The notes under the pieces: model-generated | Databases searched by the model: none | Seen by the model: the letters and a program-made list of their open reading frames with translations, nothing else | Told to the model about the DNA's origin: nothing | In this document: positions 1 to 9,705 of the stretch, one piece after another | Numbering within the stretch: the first letter of the stretch is position 1 | Layout of the letters: the number at the start of each line of letters is the position of its first letter | Made by a program: the position numbers and the translations under genes | From: Marinobacter pelagius | Lineage (GTDB): Bacteria; Pseudomonadota; Gammaproteobacteria; Pseudomonadales; Oleiphilaceae | Direction of reading: 5' to 3' | Assembly: GCF_003315345.1 (NCBI RefSeq) | Contig: NZ_QNRO01000016.1 | Coordinates: 29,693-93,692 of the forward strand | DNA length: 64,000 bases

Positions 1-2
1 AA

Positions 3-683
<681 letters not shown>

Positions 684-703
684 GCCCGTGGGGAGGACTG
701 GCC

Positions 704-1579
704 ATTAAAACCATCTTTGTCCAGGGCCCCGTACCGGGGTTCAGACTCTTCCTGATCATACTGGTATCGGCAGCGTTAATCGTTGCCGATGCTCGTTTTG
801 ACAAGCTCTCATCGGTGCGCAGTACCATTGCCACCGGTCTTGCCCCCGTGTACTGGCTGGGCAACGCCCCCTACGAATTCAGCGACTGGTTTTCCGGTCT
901 TTTCGTGTCTAAAGAAGACCTTCAGCAGGAAAACGAAGACCTTCGCGCCCGCCTGCTTATCCTCGAGCGCCGCGCCCTCAAGTACGCGGCACTGGCCTCT
1001 GAAAATAACGAGCTGCGCCGGTTGATGAACTCCTCTGAAGTGCTGGACGACCGCGTCATTGTCGGCGAGGTGGTCGGCGTCTCGCCCGATCCCTTCTCCC
1101 ATGAAGTCATCATCAACAAGGGCCTGAGTGATGGCGTCAGTCCGGGTCAGGCGATCCTCGATGCCCACGGCCTGATGGGCCAAGTGGTGCAGGCCAGTCA
1201 GATCACCTCCAGGGTGTTGCTGGTTTCGGACAGCAGCCACGCCGTGCCGGTGGAAGTGGTCCGCAACGGCCTGAGGGCAGTCCTGCTCGGCACCGGCGAT
1301 CCCGATGCGCTGGAACTGGTGCATGTACCGGACACCGCCGATATCCGCGAAGGCGACCTGCTGGTCAGTTCCGGACTTGGTGGCCGCTTCCCCCGGGGTT
1401 ATCCGGTGGCAGAGGTGTCACGAATCAACAAGGAGCCTGGCGAGCCCTTTGTGTCCATCCAGGCCACGCCCAAGGCTGAGCTGAACCAGAGTCGCCTGGT
1501 GCTGGCGGTATTCCCGCCCGAGACCGGGGAGCCGGAAGAAACCGCCGGCCAGGCTCCTGAATCCGGGGAGGACAGCTGA
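704..1579 (+). CDS. mreC: MreC rod-shape protein, probable AUU start
   Basis: MreC is the periplasmic scaffold of the elongasome that links MreB to PBP2 and RodA. The frame from 704 gives 291 residues: a short cytoplasmic tail, one membrane segment (about 10-30), a coiled coil (about 70-110) and the beta-rich MreC domain with the conserved SGLGGRFPRGYPVA stretch. The first ATG in frame (815) would cut off the membrane anchor. The residues before it (KTIFVQGPVPGFRLFLI) align with the N-terminus I recall for other MreC proteins (MKPIF.RGPS). The codon in the methionine position is ATT, with a strong GGGAGG ribosome-binding site 8 bases upstream. CTG at 698 is the only other plausible start. The stop overlaps mreD by one base. 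Confidence 0.9.
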   Translation: MKTIFVQGPVPGFRLFLIILVSAALIVADARFDKLSSVRSTIATGLAPVYWLGNAPYEFSDWFSGLFVSKEDLQQENEDLRARLLILERRALKYAALASENNELRRLMNSSEVLDDRVIVGEVVGVSPDPFSHEVIINKGLSDGVSPGQAILDAHGLMGQVVQASQITSRVLLVSDSSHAVPVEVVRNGLRAVLLGTGDPDALELVHVPDTADIREGDLLVSSGLGGRFPRGYPVAEVSRINKEPGEPFVSIQATPKAELNQSRLVLAVFPPETGEPEETAGQAPESGEDS

Positions 1580-2058
1580 TGTTGTCGGTAATCAGTTATC
1601 CGATCTTCGTGCTTTCCGCGGTACTGGCTCTGGTGCTCAGCATCTCCCTGTTTCCGGTGGGCTGGTTCGAGTTCCGTCCCGAGTGGCTGGGTCTGGTAGT
1701 GTTTTATTGGACCTTCCGGGCGCCCGCCCAGTTCGGCATTCTCCTGGCCTGGTTCCTGGGCCTGCTGCTGGATGTGCTGGAGGCGACGCCCCTGGGCGTG
1801 AATGCCCTGGCTATGGGCCTGATTGCTTTCCTGGTGCTGACCATCCACCAGCGCCTGCGCATGTACCCCATGCCCCAGCAATGTCTGATGGTGTTCCTGC
1901 TGCTGGGTATCAACCAGATGCTGGTGCATTTCATCAAACAGCTGCTCGGGGCCGAAGGGGATGCCGGGTTCGGTTACCTCTGGCCGGCTGCGACCAGTGC
2001 CCTGATCTGGCCGGTGGTCTGTGTACTCCTTGATAACATCAACCGGAAACTGGGTTAG
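1579..2058 (+). CDS. mreD: MreD rod-shape membrane protein
   Basis: MreD is a small polytopic inner-membrane protein of the elongasome. The 159 residues contain about five hydrophobic segments, with the family signature around RPEWLGLVVFYW near the N-terminus and the G-L-LDVLEATPLGVNAL stretch. The ATG overlaps the mreC stop (TGATG), so translation is probably coupled. Position and length are normal for the family. Confidence 0.95.
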   Translation: MLSVISYPIFVLSAVLALVLSISLFPVGWFEFRPEWLGLVVFYWTFRAPAQFGILLAWFLGLLLDVLEATPLGVNALAMGLIAFLVLTIHQRLRMYPMPQQCLMVFLLLGINQMLVHFIKQLLGAEGDAGFGYLWPAATSALIWPVVCVLLDNINRKLG

Positions 2059-2060
2059 CG

Positions 2061-2663
2061 ATGTCGCACCTGATTCTTGCCTCCGCCTCACCGCGCCGGG
2101 CGGAACTGCTGAAACAGATTGGACTGGACTTCACAACCCGGCCGGCTGATGTGGACGAAACCCCGGAACCGGCCGAGTCGGCCGAAGCCTACGTCGAGCG
2201 CCTGGCCCGGGAAAAAGCCCTGGCGGTGGCCGCCGACTACCCGGAGGCACTGGTGGTCGGTTCCGATACGTCGGTCGTCCTCAACGGCGAGATCCTGGGT
2301 AAGCCGGTGAACCGGACCGATGCCTGCGCCACCCTGGCGCGGCTCTCGGGCGAGGTTCATCAGGTGATGACCGCGGTGGCGCTGGCACACCGCGGGCAAT
2401 GTCGGTCCTGCCTGGTGGTCACCGACGTGCAGTTCCGGAAACTTGGCGGGGACGAGATCAACGCCTATGTTGCCAGTGGAGAGCCCATGGATAAGGCCGG
2501 AAGTTATGGAATCCAGGGTCTTGGTGGTATTTTTGTGAAGGAACTCAGGGGAAGTTACAGCGCCGTGGTTGGACTGCCGTTGCAGCAGACCGCCGAACTT
2601 CTGGCTCAGGCCGGCTTCCCGGTATGGACGAACTGGCCAAGCAGTCTGGAGAGCCAAGAATGA
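2061..2663 (+). CDS. maf: Maf/YhdE nucleotide pyrophosphatase
   Basis: This is a Maf-family nucleoside triphosphate pyrophosphatase. The YhdE branch hydrolyses dTTP/UTP and modified pyrimidines. The N-terminal SASPRRAELL phosphate-binding motif (from about residue 8) and GSDTSVV (about residues 68-74, catalytic Asp) are present, and its 200 residues are normal. The location between mreD and rng is the classical place of the yhdE branch rather than yceF. The stop overlaps the rng start by four bases (ATGA). Confidence 0.93.
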   Translation: MSHLILASASPRRAELLKQIGLDFTTRPADVDETPEPAESAEAYVERLAREKALAVAADYPEALVVGSDTSVVLNGEILGKPVNRTDACATLARLSGEVHQVMTAVALAHRGQCRSCLVVTDVQFRKLGGDEINAYVASGEPMDKAGSYGIQGLGGIFVKELRGSYSAVVGLPLQQTAELLAQAGFPVWTNWPSSLESQE

Positions 2664-4141
2664 GTGAAGAAATCCTGATCAACGTTACGCCGGTGGAAAC
2701 CCGGGTCGCCCTGGTGGAAAACGGCATGTTGCAGGAGGCCTACATCGAGCGCACCAGCCGCAAGGGCATCGTGGGCAACATCTACAAGGGCAAGGTTGTC
2801 CGCGTGCTGCCGGGCATGGAGGCCGCGTTCGTCGATATTGGCCTGGAGCGCGCCGCCTTTATCCACGCCTCGGACGTGATCACCGGCCAGTCCGGGGCCG
2901 AGGAACTGACCGATGGTCCCAAAACCGTCCCGGATATCCGCACCTTGCTGCGGGAAGGTCAGTCCCTGGTAGTGCAGGTGACCAAGGATCCCATTGGCAC
3001 CAAGGGCGCCCGCCTCACCACACAATTGTCGATACCGTCCCGATACCTGGTGTTCATGCCGGGGGTCAGTCACATCGGCATCTCCCAGCGCATCGAGGAT
3101 GACAACGAGCGGGAGCGTCTCAAGACCCTGCTAGAGGAAGCCTCTGCAGAAAGCTCCGATGTGACGGGCGGCTACATCATCCGGACCGCCGCCGAGGCCG
3201 CCCCGGCCGAGGACCTGATCGGTGACATGAAGTACCTGCACCGGCTCAGCCATTCCATCCAGGAGCGCATCGCCAAGGTGCAGGCCCCGGCGGTGGTGTA
3301 CCAGGATCTGCCGCTGTTCATCCGTACCATCCGCGACCTGGTGCGACCCCAGACCGAGAAGGTCCGGATCGACAGCCGGGAGAGCTATCAGCGGGTGATG
3401 GAGTTCGTCCAGGAATTTGTCACCGAGTTCGCCGACATGGTGGAGTACTATCCCGGCGAACGTCCGATCTTCGATCTGTACTCGGTGGAGGATGAGATCC
3501 AGAAGGCCCTGAGCCGCAAGGTTCAGCTGAAATCGGGCGGTTACGTCATCATCGACCAGACCGAGGCGATGACTACCATCGACATCAACACCGGCGCGTT
3601 CGTGGGCCACCGGAACCTGGAAGAAACCATCTTCAAGACCAATCTGGAAGCGGCCCGGGCTATCAGCCGTCAGCTGCGGCTGCGTAACCTCGGTGGCATC
3701 ATCATCATCGACTTCATCGATATGGAGGATTCCGAGCACCAGCGCCAGGTCCACCGCATGCTGGAGAAGATGCTGGAACGGGACCACGCCAAGACCAAGA
3801 TCACCGGTGTGTCGGAACTGGGTCTGGTGGAAATGACCCGCAAACGCACCACCGAGAGCCTGGGCCAGGTTTTGTGCGAACCCTGCCCGGTGTGTGACGG
3901 CCGGGGCTTCCTGAAAACGGCCGAGACGGTGTGTTACGAGATCTTCCGGGAAATCCTCCGGGTCAACCGGGCCTACGATGCCGAGAGTTACCTGGTAATG
4001 GCCGCCCAGAAAGTGGTGGACCGGTTGCTGGACGAAGAGTCCGACAACGTGGCCGACCTTGAGACATTCATTGCCAAGACCATCCGCTTCCAGGTGGAGC
4101 CTTTCTACAGCCAGGAGCAGTACGATGTTGTGTTGCTCTGA
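2660..4141 (+). CDS. rng: Ribonuclease G
   Basis: RNase G is a single-strand endoribonuclease (493 residues) that matures 16S rRNA 5' ends and decays some mRNAs. An S1 domain lies at about residues 37-125 (GNIYKGKVVRVLPGMEAAFVD). The catalytic DNase-I-like region carries the metal-binding aspartates in TTIDINTGAFVG and IIIIDFIDM, and the zinc-link cysteines are in CEPCPVC. The start MSEEIL at 2660 was preferred to an upstream in-frame ATG (2624) inside maf because GGAGAG precedes it and it matches the family N-terminus. It overlaps maf by ATGA, so coupling is likely. Confidence 0.96.
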   Translation: MSEEILINVTPVETRVALVENGMLQEAYIERTSRKGIVGNIYKGKVVRVLPGMEAAFVDIGLERAAFIHASDVITGQSGAEELTDGPKTVPDIRTLLREGQSLVVQVTKDPIGTKGARLTTQLSIPSRYLVFMPGVSHIGISQRIEDDNERERLKTLLEEASAESSDVTGGYIIRTAAEAAPAEDLIGDMKYLHRLSHSIQERIAKVQAPAVVYQDLPLFIRTIRDLVRPQTEKVRIDSRESYQRVMEFVQEFVTEFADMVEYYPGERPIFDLYSVEDEIQKALSRKVQLKSGGYVIIDQTEAMTTIDINTGAFVGHRNLEETIFKTNLEAARAISRQLRLRNLGGIIIIDFIDMEDSEHQRQVHRMLEKMLERDHAKTKITGVSELGLVEMTRKRTTESLGQVLCEPCPVCDGRGFLKTAETVCYEIFREILRVNRAYDAESYLVMAAQKVVDRLLDEESDNVADLETFIAKTIRFQVEPFYSQEQYDVVLL

Positions 4142-4180
4142 CGCCCGCGCAGGTTGCCGGCCCGGGGAGTAACGGAATCC

Positions 4181-7100
4181 ATGTCCTCAGGCGATCACGG
4201 GCCGCGGTTACCGGACCTGCCCCCCGAAAGTCGGCCGGTACGCCTCGCTGCACGGCTCTCGAGCCTGGTGTGGTGGTCCCTGTTGGCGGTGCTTTTGCTG
4301 TTCGCTCTGTACGCGGGCATTGGTCGGCAACTGACCCAGAATATTGACAGCTTCCGGGACGACCTGGAAAGCGAGCTCTCTGCACGCACCGGCAAACAGG
4401 TGGAGATCGGTGGTCTCGATGCCCGCTGGAACTGGCTGGATCCTACCTTGCTGGCGCGGAATATCGACATCATCGAGCCCGGCACGGGGGACTACGTGGT
4501 TCGCCTGCAACACTTCCGGATCCGCCTCGATTTCCTCGCTTCCCTGTTCCGATTCCGGGTAGTTTTCGAAGCCTTCGAGGCTGATGGTCTGGAGCTGACT
4601 CTCAATCAGACCCCTGATGGCGAGGTAGGAGTCGAGGGAGCGGAATTGCCTGCGCCTGCCCGGAACCAGTTCCAGGAGTGGCTTGAGCTGGCGGGGCGCT
4701 GGCTGTCCGATCCCTACGTCAAACTCACCCGTGTCAATCTGGCGATCCGTGACAACCAGGGCCAGCTGCGCCATCTCGAGATCCCCCAGCTGGATCTGGT
4801 CTACCGCCGCGGGCTGTTCCGGGCTTCCGGGCGCGCTATGCAACCTGGCACCACCCAGCAGCTGGCCAGTTTCAGCCTGGTCGGGCGGCACTTCTTCCGT
4901 GGCGACTTTACCGGCCAGCTGTACCTGGACGTGGATTCCGGCCGGCTGTTCGATGGCCTGATCGACGAGTATCAATGGCGAACCCTGAGGGTGGAGGGAT
5001 TCGATCTGGGCGGGCAGGTGTGGCTGACCTTCCGGAATGGCCTGCTACAGCAGGCAAACGGGTCGGTACGGACACCCTATCTGCAGCTTGGCGTGGGTAG
5101 CGAATCCCTTGCGCCGATCGAGAATATCAGTGCCCGTTTTGGCTGGCGCCGGGCCGAAAGCGGCAACACCGCTGTGGTTTCACGGGGGGAGATCCATCTG
5201 CAGGAACTCCAGTGGACCTGGAATGACGTTACCGTCCCGCCCTTCAGTGTACGGCTGATGCCCCGGGAGGATGGGGATGTCGAAGTGGTGGCGGATGCGC
5301 TGCCCCTCGGGCCCCTGCGTCGCTTGCTTGCGGTCCTGCCCCTACTGCCGGAGCGAGCGGGTCGTGCGCTCCGGAACTATCGTCCTGCAGGTTATCTGGA
5401 TCGGGTGCATCTGAGGCTGCCCGCCCGTGACCTGACGGAATTCGAGCTCACCGGTCTGCTTCGTGACGTCCGGGTCCAGGCCCACGGCGGCGCTCCGGGC
5501 GCCTCCGGTCTGAATGGCAGGATCTCCCTGCGCCGCAATTCCGGCCTGGTAGAACTGGCACCCTCCGGAGAGCCGGTTAGCCTCGGCTTCCCCCGGCTGT
5601 TCCGGGACGACTGGACGTTCCGGGAAGTGCAGGGGTCGGTCGCCTGGCTGCTGGACGGCCCCGTCACCCGGGTGTATTCCGATAACATCCGGATGCGCTA
5701 CGGCGATAGCACCAGCCTGACCGGTGCCTTTGATCTGCGCATGGACCGTGAGGGTGAGGACAACCTCGGTCTGCGTATTGGTGTCGAGGATGGACGAGCC
5801 GGGATGCTGGCGGATTTCGTGCCGGCAAAGGTTGTAAATCCCGGCCTGTATGAATGGCTGACCACAGCGATCACCGAGGCCCGGATCACCGAGGGGGTCT
5901 ACTATGGCCACGGCCAGATCGGTCGCGATGCGCCCCGGGGGTCGTTCGTGTCGTCCATGTGGTACACGTTCGAGGACGCGACGGTCCGTTACGACGAACG
6001 CTGGCCGGAAGTGACGTCGGCGCGGGGCAGGGTCGATATCCAGGATGGCAATACGGACGTCAAGCTGGAATCTGGCCGGACCGGCGGCCTGGAACTCCAT
6101 CCAAGCCGGGTGAAGGTGATTCCTGGCGATGAAGGTGCAAGGCTTTATGTCGATGCGGCGGCACGTGTACCCGGGGATGCCGTACCCTTCTGGATGGATA
6201 ACAGCCCGTTGGGCGAGATGGCAGGCTCCGAGGCCCGGAGCCTGGAATACGGAGGCGACTACGCCCTGGACCTTGAACTGGAGCTGCCCCTGGGCGAGGG
6301 CGGGGAACCGGTGGTTCAGGCCCGTGTCCAGACCTCTAACGGCTCGGTGCGCTATCCCGGTGCCAATCTGAGCTGGACCGAACTCTCAGGGGGTCTCACC
6401 TATCATACCGTCGATGGCTTCTCGGGCGGCCCCATCCAGGCCCGGTTCTTCGGTGACCCGGTTGCGGTCAGCCTCAGTGTGGGCTCGGACGGAGAGGGCC
6501 TTGCCATTCGCCAGGAGGGGCAGCTCACGGTGCCGGACGTGTTTCGCCAGGCCGGGCTGGAGACTGACAGCGGTTTCGGTCTCAACGGTACTCTGGATTA
6601 TTCCGCTGCGTTGACGGTCGGGGCCGATACCACCTCCGGTATCCAGGTACGTTCCAATCTCGAGGGGCTTGCGGTGGACTGGCCGGAACCACTGGCCAAG
6701 AGCGCCGAAGAACAGGCGCCGCTGGAGGCGACCATCTACCCTCAGGCTGAACAGGGGCTCCGGATCGCGGGCAGCTGGGAGAACCGGATGGGCTTTGAGT
6801 TTCTCTGGCAAGACACCGGTTTCGACCTGACCCTCGGCCACCTTTACCTGGGATCCCATACCCTCAGGAATATCACGATCAATGCGTTGCAGCTGGATGA
6901 TCGCTGGGTAGTGAGCACCCGCTCCGAGCGCGCGGTGGGCCGGGTCGTACTTCCGGACAGCGACGAGCCGGTCAAGGCCGATTTTGAGGTGCTGAGACTG
7001 GTCCGCGACGATGAGAAACGGGAAGCCCAGCCTGAATTGCTGACCCTCGAGGAACAGCTGGAGGCCTTCCGGGCGCTGGATATGGGCAGCTGGCCGGACA

Positions 7101-7918
7101 TCGATGTCAGCATCGCCGACCTTCAGCTCAATGGCGAGAGCCTGGGAACCTGGGAGTTTCTTTTGCGCCCGGAGCCGTTCCAGCTCAAGGTCAACGACAT
7201 CGAGGGCCGCCTGAACTCCCTGACCCTTTTGGGGGAGATGACCTGGAGCATCGCTGCTGATCGGGAAGTCAGCCGCTTTGCCGGCTCGGTCACAGGCGGT
7301 GCCCTGACCGACCTGAACCAATTGTTCGGCACTGAGATTCCCCTGGAAAACCAGCAGACCAATATCGAGCTGGATCTGGACTGGCCCGGGCGACCGGATG
7401 ATTTCTCCATGCGGGAGGTCAGCGGAACCGTAAGCCTGCGGCTCGATGACGGGATCATCCTGGAGCAGAACAGCACCGCCCAGGTGTTCCGGGTCTTCAA
7501 CTTGCTGAACGCCGATACCCTCTGGCGACGACTGCAACTGGATTTCTCGGATCTTTACGAGCGCGGCGTGGCTTTCGACGCCATTTCCGGCAAGGCCCGG
7601 ATCACCAACGGCCTGGTGACCATGAATCCCGAGTTGCAGATTGTCGGCCCTTCCGGCGCGTTCAAGCTCAGCGGTACTACGGACCTGTCCGAGGAAACCC
7701 TGGACATGCGACTGGTAGTGGTGCTGCCTCTCACCCAGAACCTGCCGCTGGCGGCCCTGCTGATGGGGGCTGGAGCGCCGATCGGCGGCGCGCTGTTCGT
7801 GCTGGACAAGGTTCTGGGCGACCCGTTGAGTAAACTGACCAGCGCCACCTATAGTGTTACCGGGACCTGGGATAATCCCGAGGTCGACCTGCGCCGGGTC
7901 TTCGACACCGGCGAATAG
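4181..7918 (+). CDS. yhdP: YhdP AsmA-like envelope protein
   Basis: YhdP is a very long inner-membrane-anchored protein (1245 residues) of the AsmA-like/bridge-like lipid-transfer group. In E. coli it works with TamB and YdbH in phospholipid delivery to the outer membrane. One N-terminal membrane segment (about residues 22-44) is followed by a huge repetitive beta-rich periplasmic region and the conserved C-terminal AsmA domain (VYLPLTQ-like VVVLPLTQNLPLAALL near the end). ATG 4181 is preferred over TTG 4154 because GGAG/GGAA precede it. It follows rng by 39 bp and runs into nit. Confidence 0.93.
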   Translation: MSSGDHGPRLPDLPPESRPVRLAARLSSLVWWSLLAVLLLFALYAGIGRQLTQNIDSFRDDLESELSARTGKQVEIGGLDARWNWLDPTLLARNIDIIEPGTGDYVVRLQHFRIRLDFLASLFRFRVVFEAFEADGLELTLNQTPDGEVGVEGAELPAPARNQFQEWLELAGRWLSDPYVKLTRVNLAIRDNQGQLRHLEIPQLDLVYRRGLFRASGRAMQPGTTQQLASFSLVGRHFFRGDFTGQLYLDVDSGRLFDGLIDEYQWRTLRVEGFDLGGQVWLTFRNGLLQQANGSVRTPYLQLGVGSESLAPIENISARFGWRRAESGNTAVVSRGEIHLQELQWTWNDVTVPPFSVRLMPREDGDVEVVADALPLGPLRRLLAVLPLLPERAGRALRNYRPAGYLDRVHLRLPARDLTEFELTGLLRDVRVQAHGGAPGASGLNGRISLRRNSGLVELAPSGEPVSLGFPRLFRDDWTFREVQGSVAWLLDGPVTRVYSDNIRMRYGDSTSLTGAFDLRMDREGEDNLGLRIGVEDGRAGMLADFVPAKVVNPGLYEWLTTAITEARITEGVYYGHGQIGRDAPRGSFVSSMWYTFEDATVRYDERWPEVTSARGRVDIQDGNTDVKLESGRTGGLELHPSRVKVIPGDEGARLYVDAAARVPGDAVPFWMDNSPLGEMAGSEARSLEYGGDYALDLELELPLGEGGEPVVQARVQTSNGSVRYPGANLSWTELSGGLTYHTVDGFSGGPIQARFFGDPVAVSLSVGSDGEGLAIRQEGQLTVPDVFRQAGLETDSGFGLNGTLDYSAALTVGADTTSGIQVRSNLEGLAVDWPEPLAKSAEEQAPLEATIYPQAEQGLRIAGSWENRMGFEFLWQDTGFDLTLGHLYLGSHTLRNITINALQLDDRWVVSTRSERAVGRVVLPDSDEPVKADFEVLRLVRDDEKREAQPELLTLEEQLEAFRALDMGSWPDIDVSIADLQLNGESLGTWEFLLRPEPFQLKVNDIEGRLNSLTLLGEMTWSIAADREVSRFAGSVTGGALTDLNQLFGTEIPLENQQTNIELDLDWPGRPDDFSMREVSGTVSLRLDDGIILEQNSTAQVFRVFNLLNADTLWRRLQLDFSDLYERGVAFDAISGKARITNGLVTMNPELQIVGPSGAFKLSGTTDLSEETLDMRLVVVLPLTQNLPLAALLMGAGAPIGGALFVLDKVLGDPLSKLTSATYSVTGTWDNPEVDLRRVFDTGE

Positions 7919-7938
7919 TGCGAGCGGAGAAGGATTTT

Positions 7939-8784
7939 ATGACCACACAGGCGAAACAGCGGGTAGCCGCGATCCAGATGGTGAGTACCCGGGACATCGA
8001 GGCGAATCTGCAGGAAGCGGAACGATTGCTGGCCGAAGCCGCCCGGCAGGGGGCGAAAGTCGCGGTGTTGCCGGAGAACTTCGCGGTGCTGTCCACCGCC
8101 GATATGATCGACTGCGGACGCACGGAGGCTGGCGACACGCCGGTGATTCGGGATTTCCTGTCAGCCCAGACCCGGAAGCTCGGGATCTGGATTGTCGGTG
8201 GCTCCCTGCCGCTGGCACAGAGACCGGATGGTACCGATATCGAGGACCGGGTGAGGGCCACCTGCCTGGTGTATGACGACCAGGGCCAGGAAGTGGGCCG
8301 TTACGACAAGATTCATCTCTTTGATGCCAAAGTGGACGACGCCCACGGCCAGTATCGGGAATCGGACACCTTCGAGCCCGGGGAGCAGGTGCTGACCGTG
8401 GATACACCGGTGGGCAAGCTCGGGATGGCCATCTGCTACGACCTGCGCTTCCCGGAGCTGTTCCGGCTCCTGCGGGAGCAGGGTGCCGACTGGGTGTGCC
8501 TGCCAAGCGCCTTCACCTGGCAGACCGGCGATGCTCACTGGCACGCCCTGAACCGTGCCCGGGCCATCGAGAACCAGGTCTGGGTCATCGCCCCCGGCCA
8601 GGGCGGCCAGAACAGCGAACGCCGCCGCACCTACGGCCACACCCTCATCTGCGACCCCTGGGGCAAGATCACCGCCGAGCGTGAAGAAGATGGCCCCGGC
8701 GTGATTACCGCCGAGCTGGACATGGAGCGGCTGAAACAGGTGAGGGCGAACATGCCGGTGTGGGAGCACCGGAGGCTGGTTTAA
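7939..8784 (+). CDS. Carbon-nitrogen hydrolase, Nit/deaminated glutathione amidase type
   Basis: This is a nitrilase-superfamily amidase of 281 residues. The catalytic triad is recognisable: Glu in AVLPENFA, Lys in RYDKIHLFD and Cys in AICYDLRFPE. The best family match is the Nit1/Nit2/YbeM branch, which hydrolyses deaminated glutathione as metabolite repair. ATG 7939 follows GGAGAAGG and is preferred to GTG 7918, which overlaps the yhdP stop. In Pseudomonas the next gene is tldD; here it is replaced by a palindrome cluster. Confidence 0.9.
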   Translation: MTTQAKQRVAAIQMVSTRDIEANLQEAERLLAEAARQGAKVAVLPENFAVLSTADMIDCGRTEAGDTPVIRDFLSAQTRKLGIWIVGGSLPLAQRPDGTDIEDRVRATCLVYDDQGQEVGRYDKIHLFDAKVDDAHGQYRESDTFEPGEQVLTVDTPVGKLGMAICYDLRFPELFRLLREQGADWVCLPSAFTWQTGDAHWHALNRARAIENQVWVIAPGQGGQNSERRRTYGHTLICDPWGKITAEREEDGPGVITAELDMERLKQVRANMPVWEHRRLV

Positions 8785-8801
8785 CGCAGGGGACTAGCTC
8801 A

Positions 8802-9018
8802 GGGGTCTGATGAACTCGTTCATCTGACCCCATTTTGGCATCTAACCCCGACTCAGGGGTCTGATGAAAACCTTCATCTGACCCCATGTTCAGGCCAAAC
8901 TCCCGGATCTCATTTTACCTCAGGGGTCTGATGAACTTGTTCATCTGACCCCATGTTCAGGTCAAACTCCGTGATCACATCTGAAAACGGGGTCAGAAGA
9001 AAGCGTTCTTCAGACCCC
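8802..9018. repeat. GGGGTC palindrome cluster A (4 copies)
   Basis: Four copies of the 30-bp imperfect palindrome lie between nit and darP: 8802-8831 (F), 8856-8885 (F), 8923-8952 (F) and 8989-9018 (R). The F form reads GGGGTCTGA(A/T)GAA, four loop bases, then TTC(A/T)TCTGACCCC, with a T-T mismatch at position 7. R is its reverse complement with an A-A mismatch, and P (used below) is fully paired. F copies are usually preceded by CTCA or CTCC and followed by ATGTTCA or ATTTT. The 262-bp gap holds nothing else recognisable and sits where tldD is found in P. aeruginosa. Confidence 0.95.
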
Positions 9019-9046
9019 TGGGGGGGGGGATGGCCCCACCTTCTTT

Positions 9047-9568
9047 CTATTCAACCTCGTCAATACACTCCCGCAAATATCGAAACAGCTTCTTCGCCTG
9101 CCCGGTATTCTTCTCCTTCTCGGCATCCCGCTTCGCATTCCGCGCCAGGTTGCGCAGGTGCTGGATATCCGCCGACGGGCAGTAGTCAATAAACTCGCCC
9201 ACCGCCGAATCCCCCTCGGCCACCATCCGGTCGCGCCAGCGCTCGGCCAGGTGGTGACGGCGGGTATGCTCGGCGCTGCCGGAATCGAAGGCATCCAGGC
9301 CGCGCTCGATGGCTTCCGGGTCTTCCTCGTTACGCATAACCTTGCCGATGTAATGCAGGTGCCGCCGGCGTGCCTCATGTTTGCGAATTCGCCGGGATTC
9401 AACGATGGCCGCTTTCAGGGTATCGCTGATGGGCAGGCTGTTGAGCTGGTCGTCGCTCAGATCCAGCATGCGCTTGCCCACTTCCTGCAGGGCATGCATC
9501 TCCCGCTTGATCTGGGATTTGCTGGGACCGAGGTCTTCCTGGAATTCGTCGTCTTCGTGATCAGTCAT
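9047..9568 (-). CDS. darP: DarP/YjgA ribosome biogenesis factor (DUF615)
   Basis: DarP (YjgA) is a small helical protein (173 residues) that associates with late 50S assembly intermediates. The conserved blocks PSKSQIKREMHALQ, RHLHYIGKVMR and a charged helical C-terminus match the DUF615 family. In Pseudomonas this gene lies between tldD and pmbA. Neither is present here, and palindrome clusters flank the gene on both sides. Confidence 0.93.
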   Translation of the reverse strand: MTDHEDDEFQEDLGPSKSQIKREMHALQEVGKRMLDLSDDQLNSLPISDTLKAAIVESRRIRKHEARRRHLHYIGKVMRNEEDPEAIERGLDAFDSGSAEHTRRHHLAERWRDRMVAEGDSAVGEFIDYCPSADIQHLRNLARNAKRDAEKEKNTGQAKKLFRYLRECIDEVE

Positions 9569-9591
9569 AGTTGCTACCTAAAGCCTAAGTC

Positions 9592-9688
9592 GGGGTCAGA
9601 TGAAGGCTTTCATCAGACCCCATAATCGCGCCAAACTCAGGGGTCTGCGTCCAACTCAGGGGTCTGATGAACTTGTTCATCTGACCCC
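9592..9688. repeat. GGGGTC palindrome cluster B (2 copies plus a half copy)
   Basis: There are copies at 9592-9621 (R) and 9659-9688 (F), with a truncated left arm GGGGTCTG at 9640-9647 between them, preceded by the same AACTCA flank as full copies. The cluster lies between the start of darP and the end of mgtE, the place where pmbA would be expected by Pseudomonas synteny. Confidence 0.93.
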
Positions 9689-9705
9689 ATGTTCAGTTGC
9701 AACCC

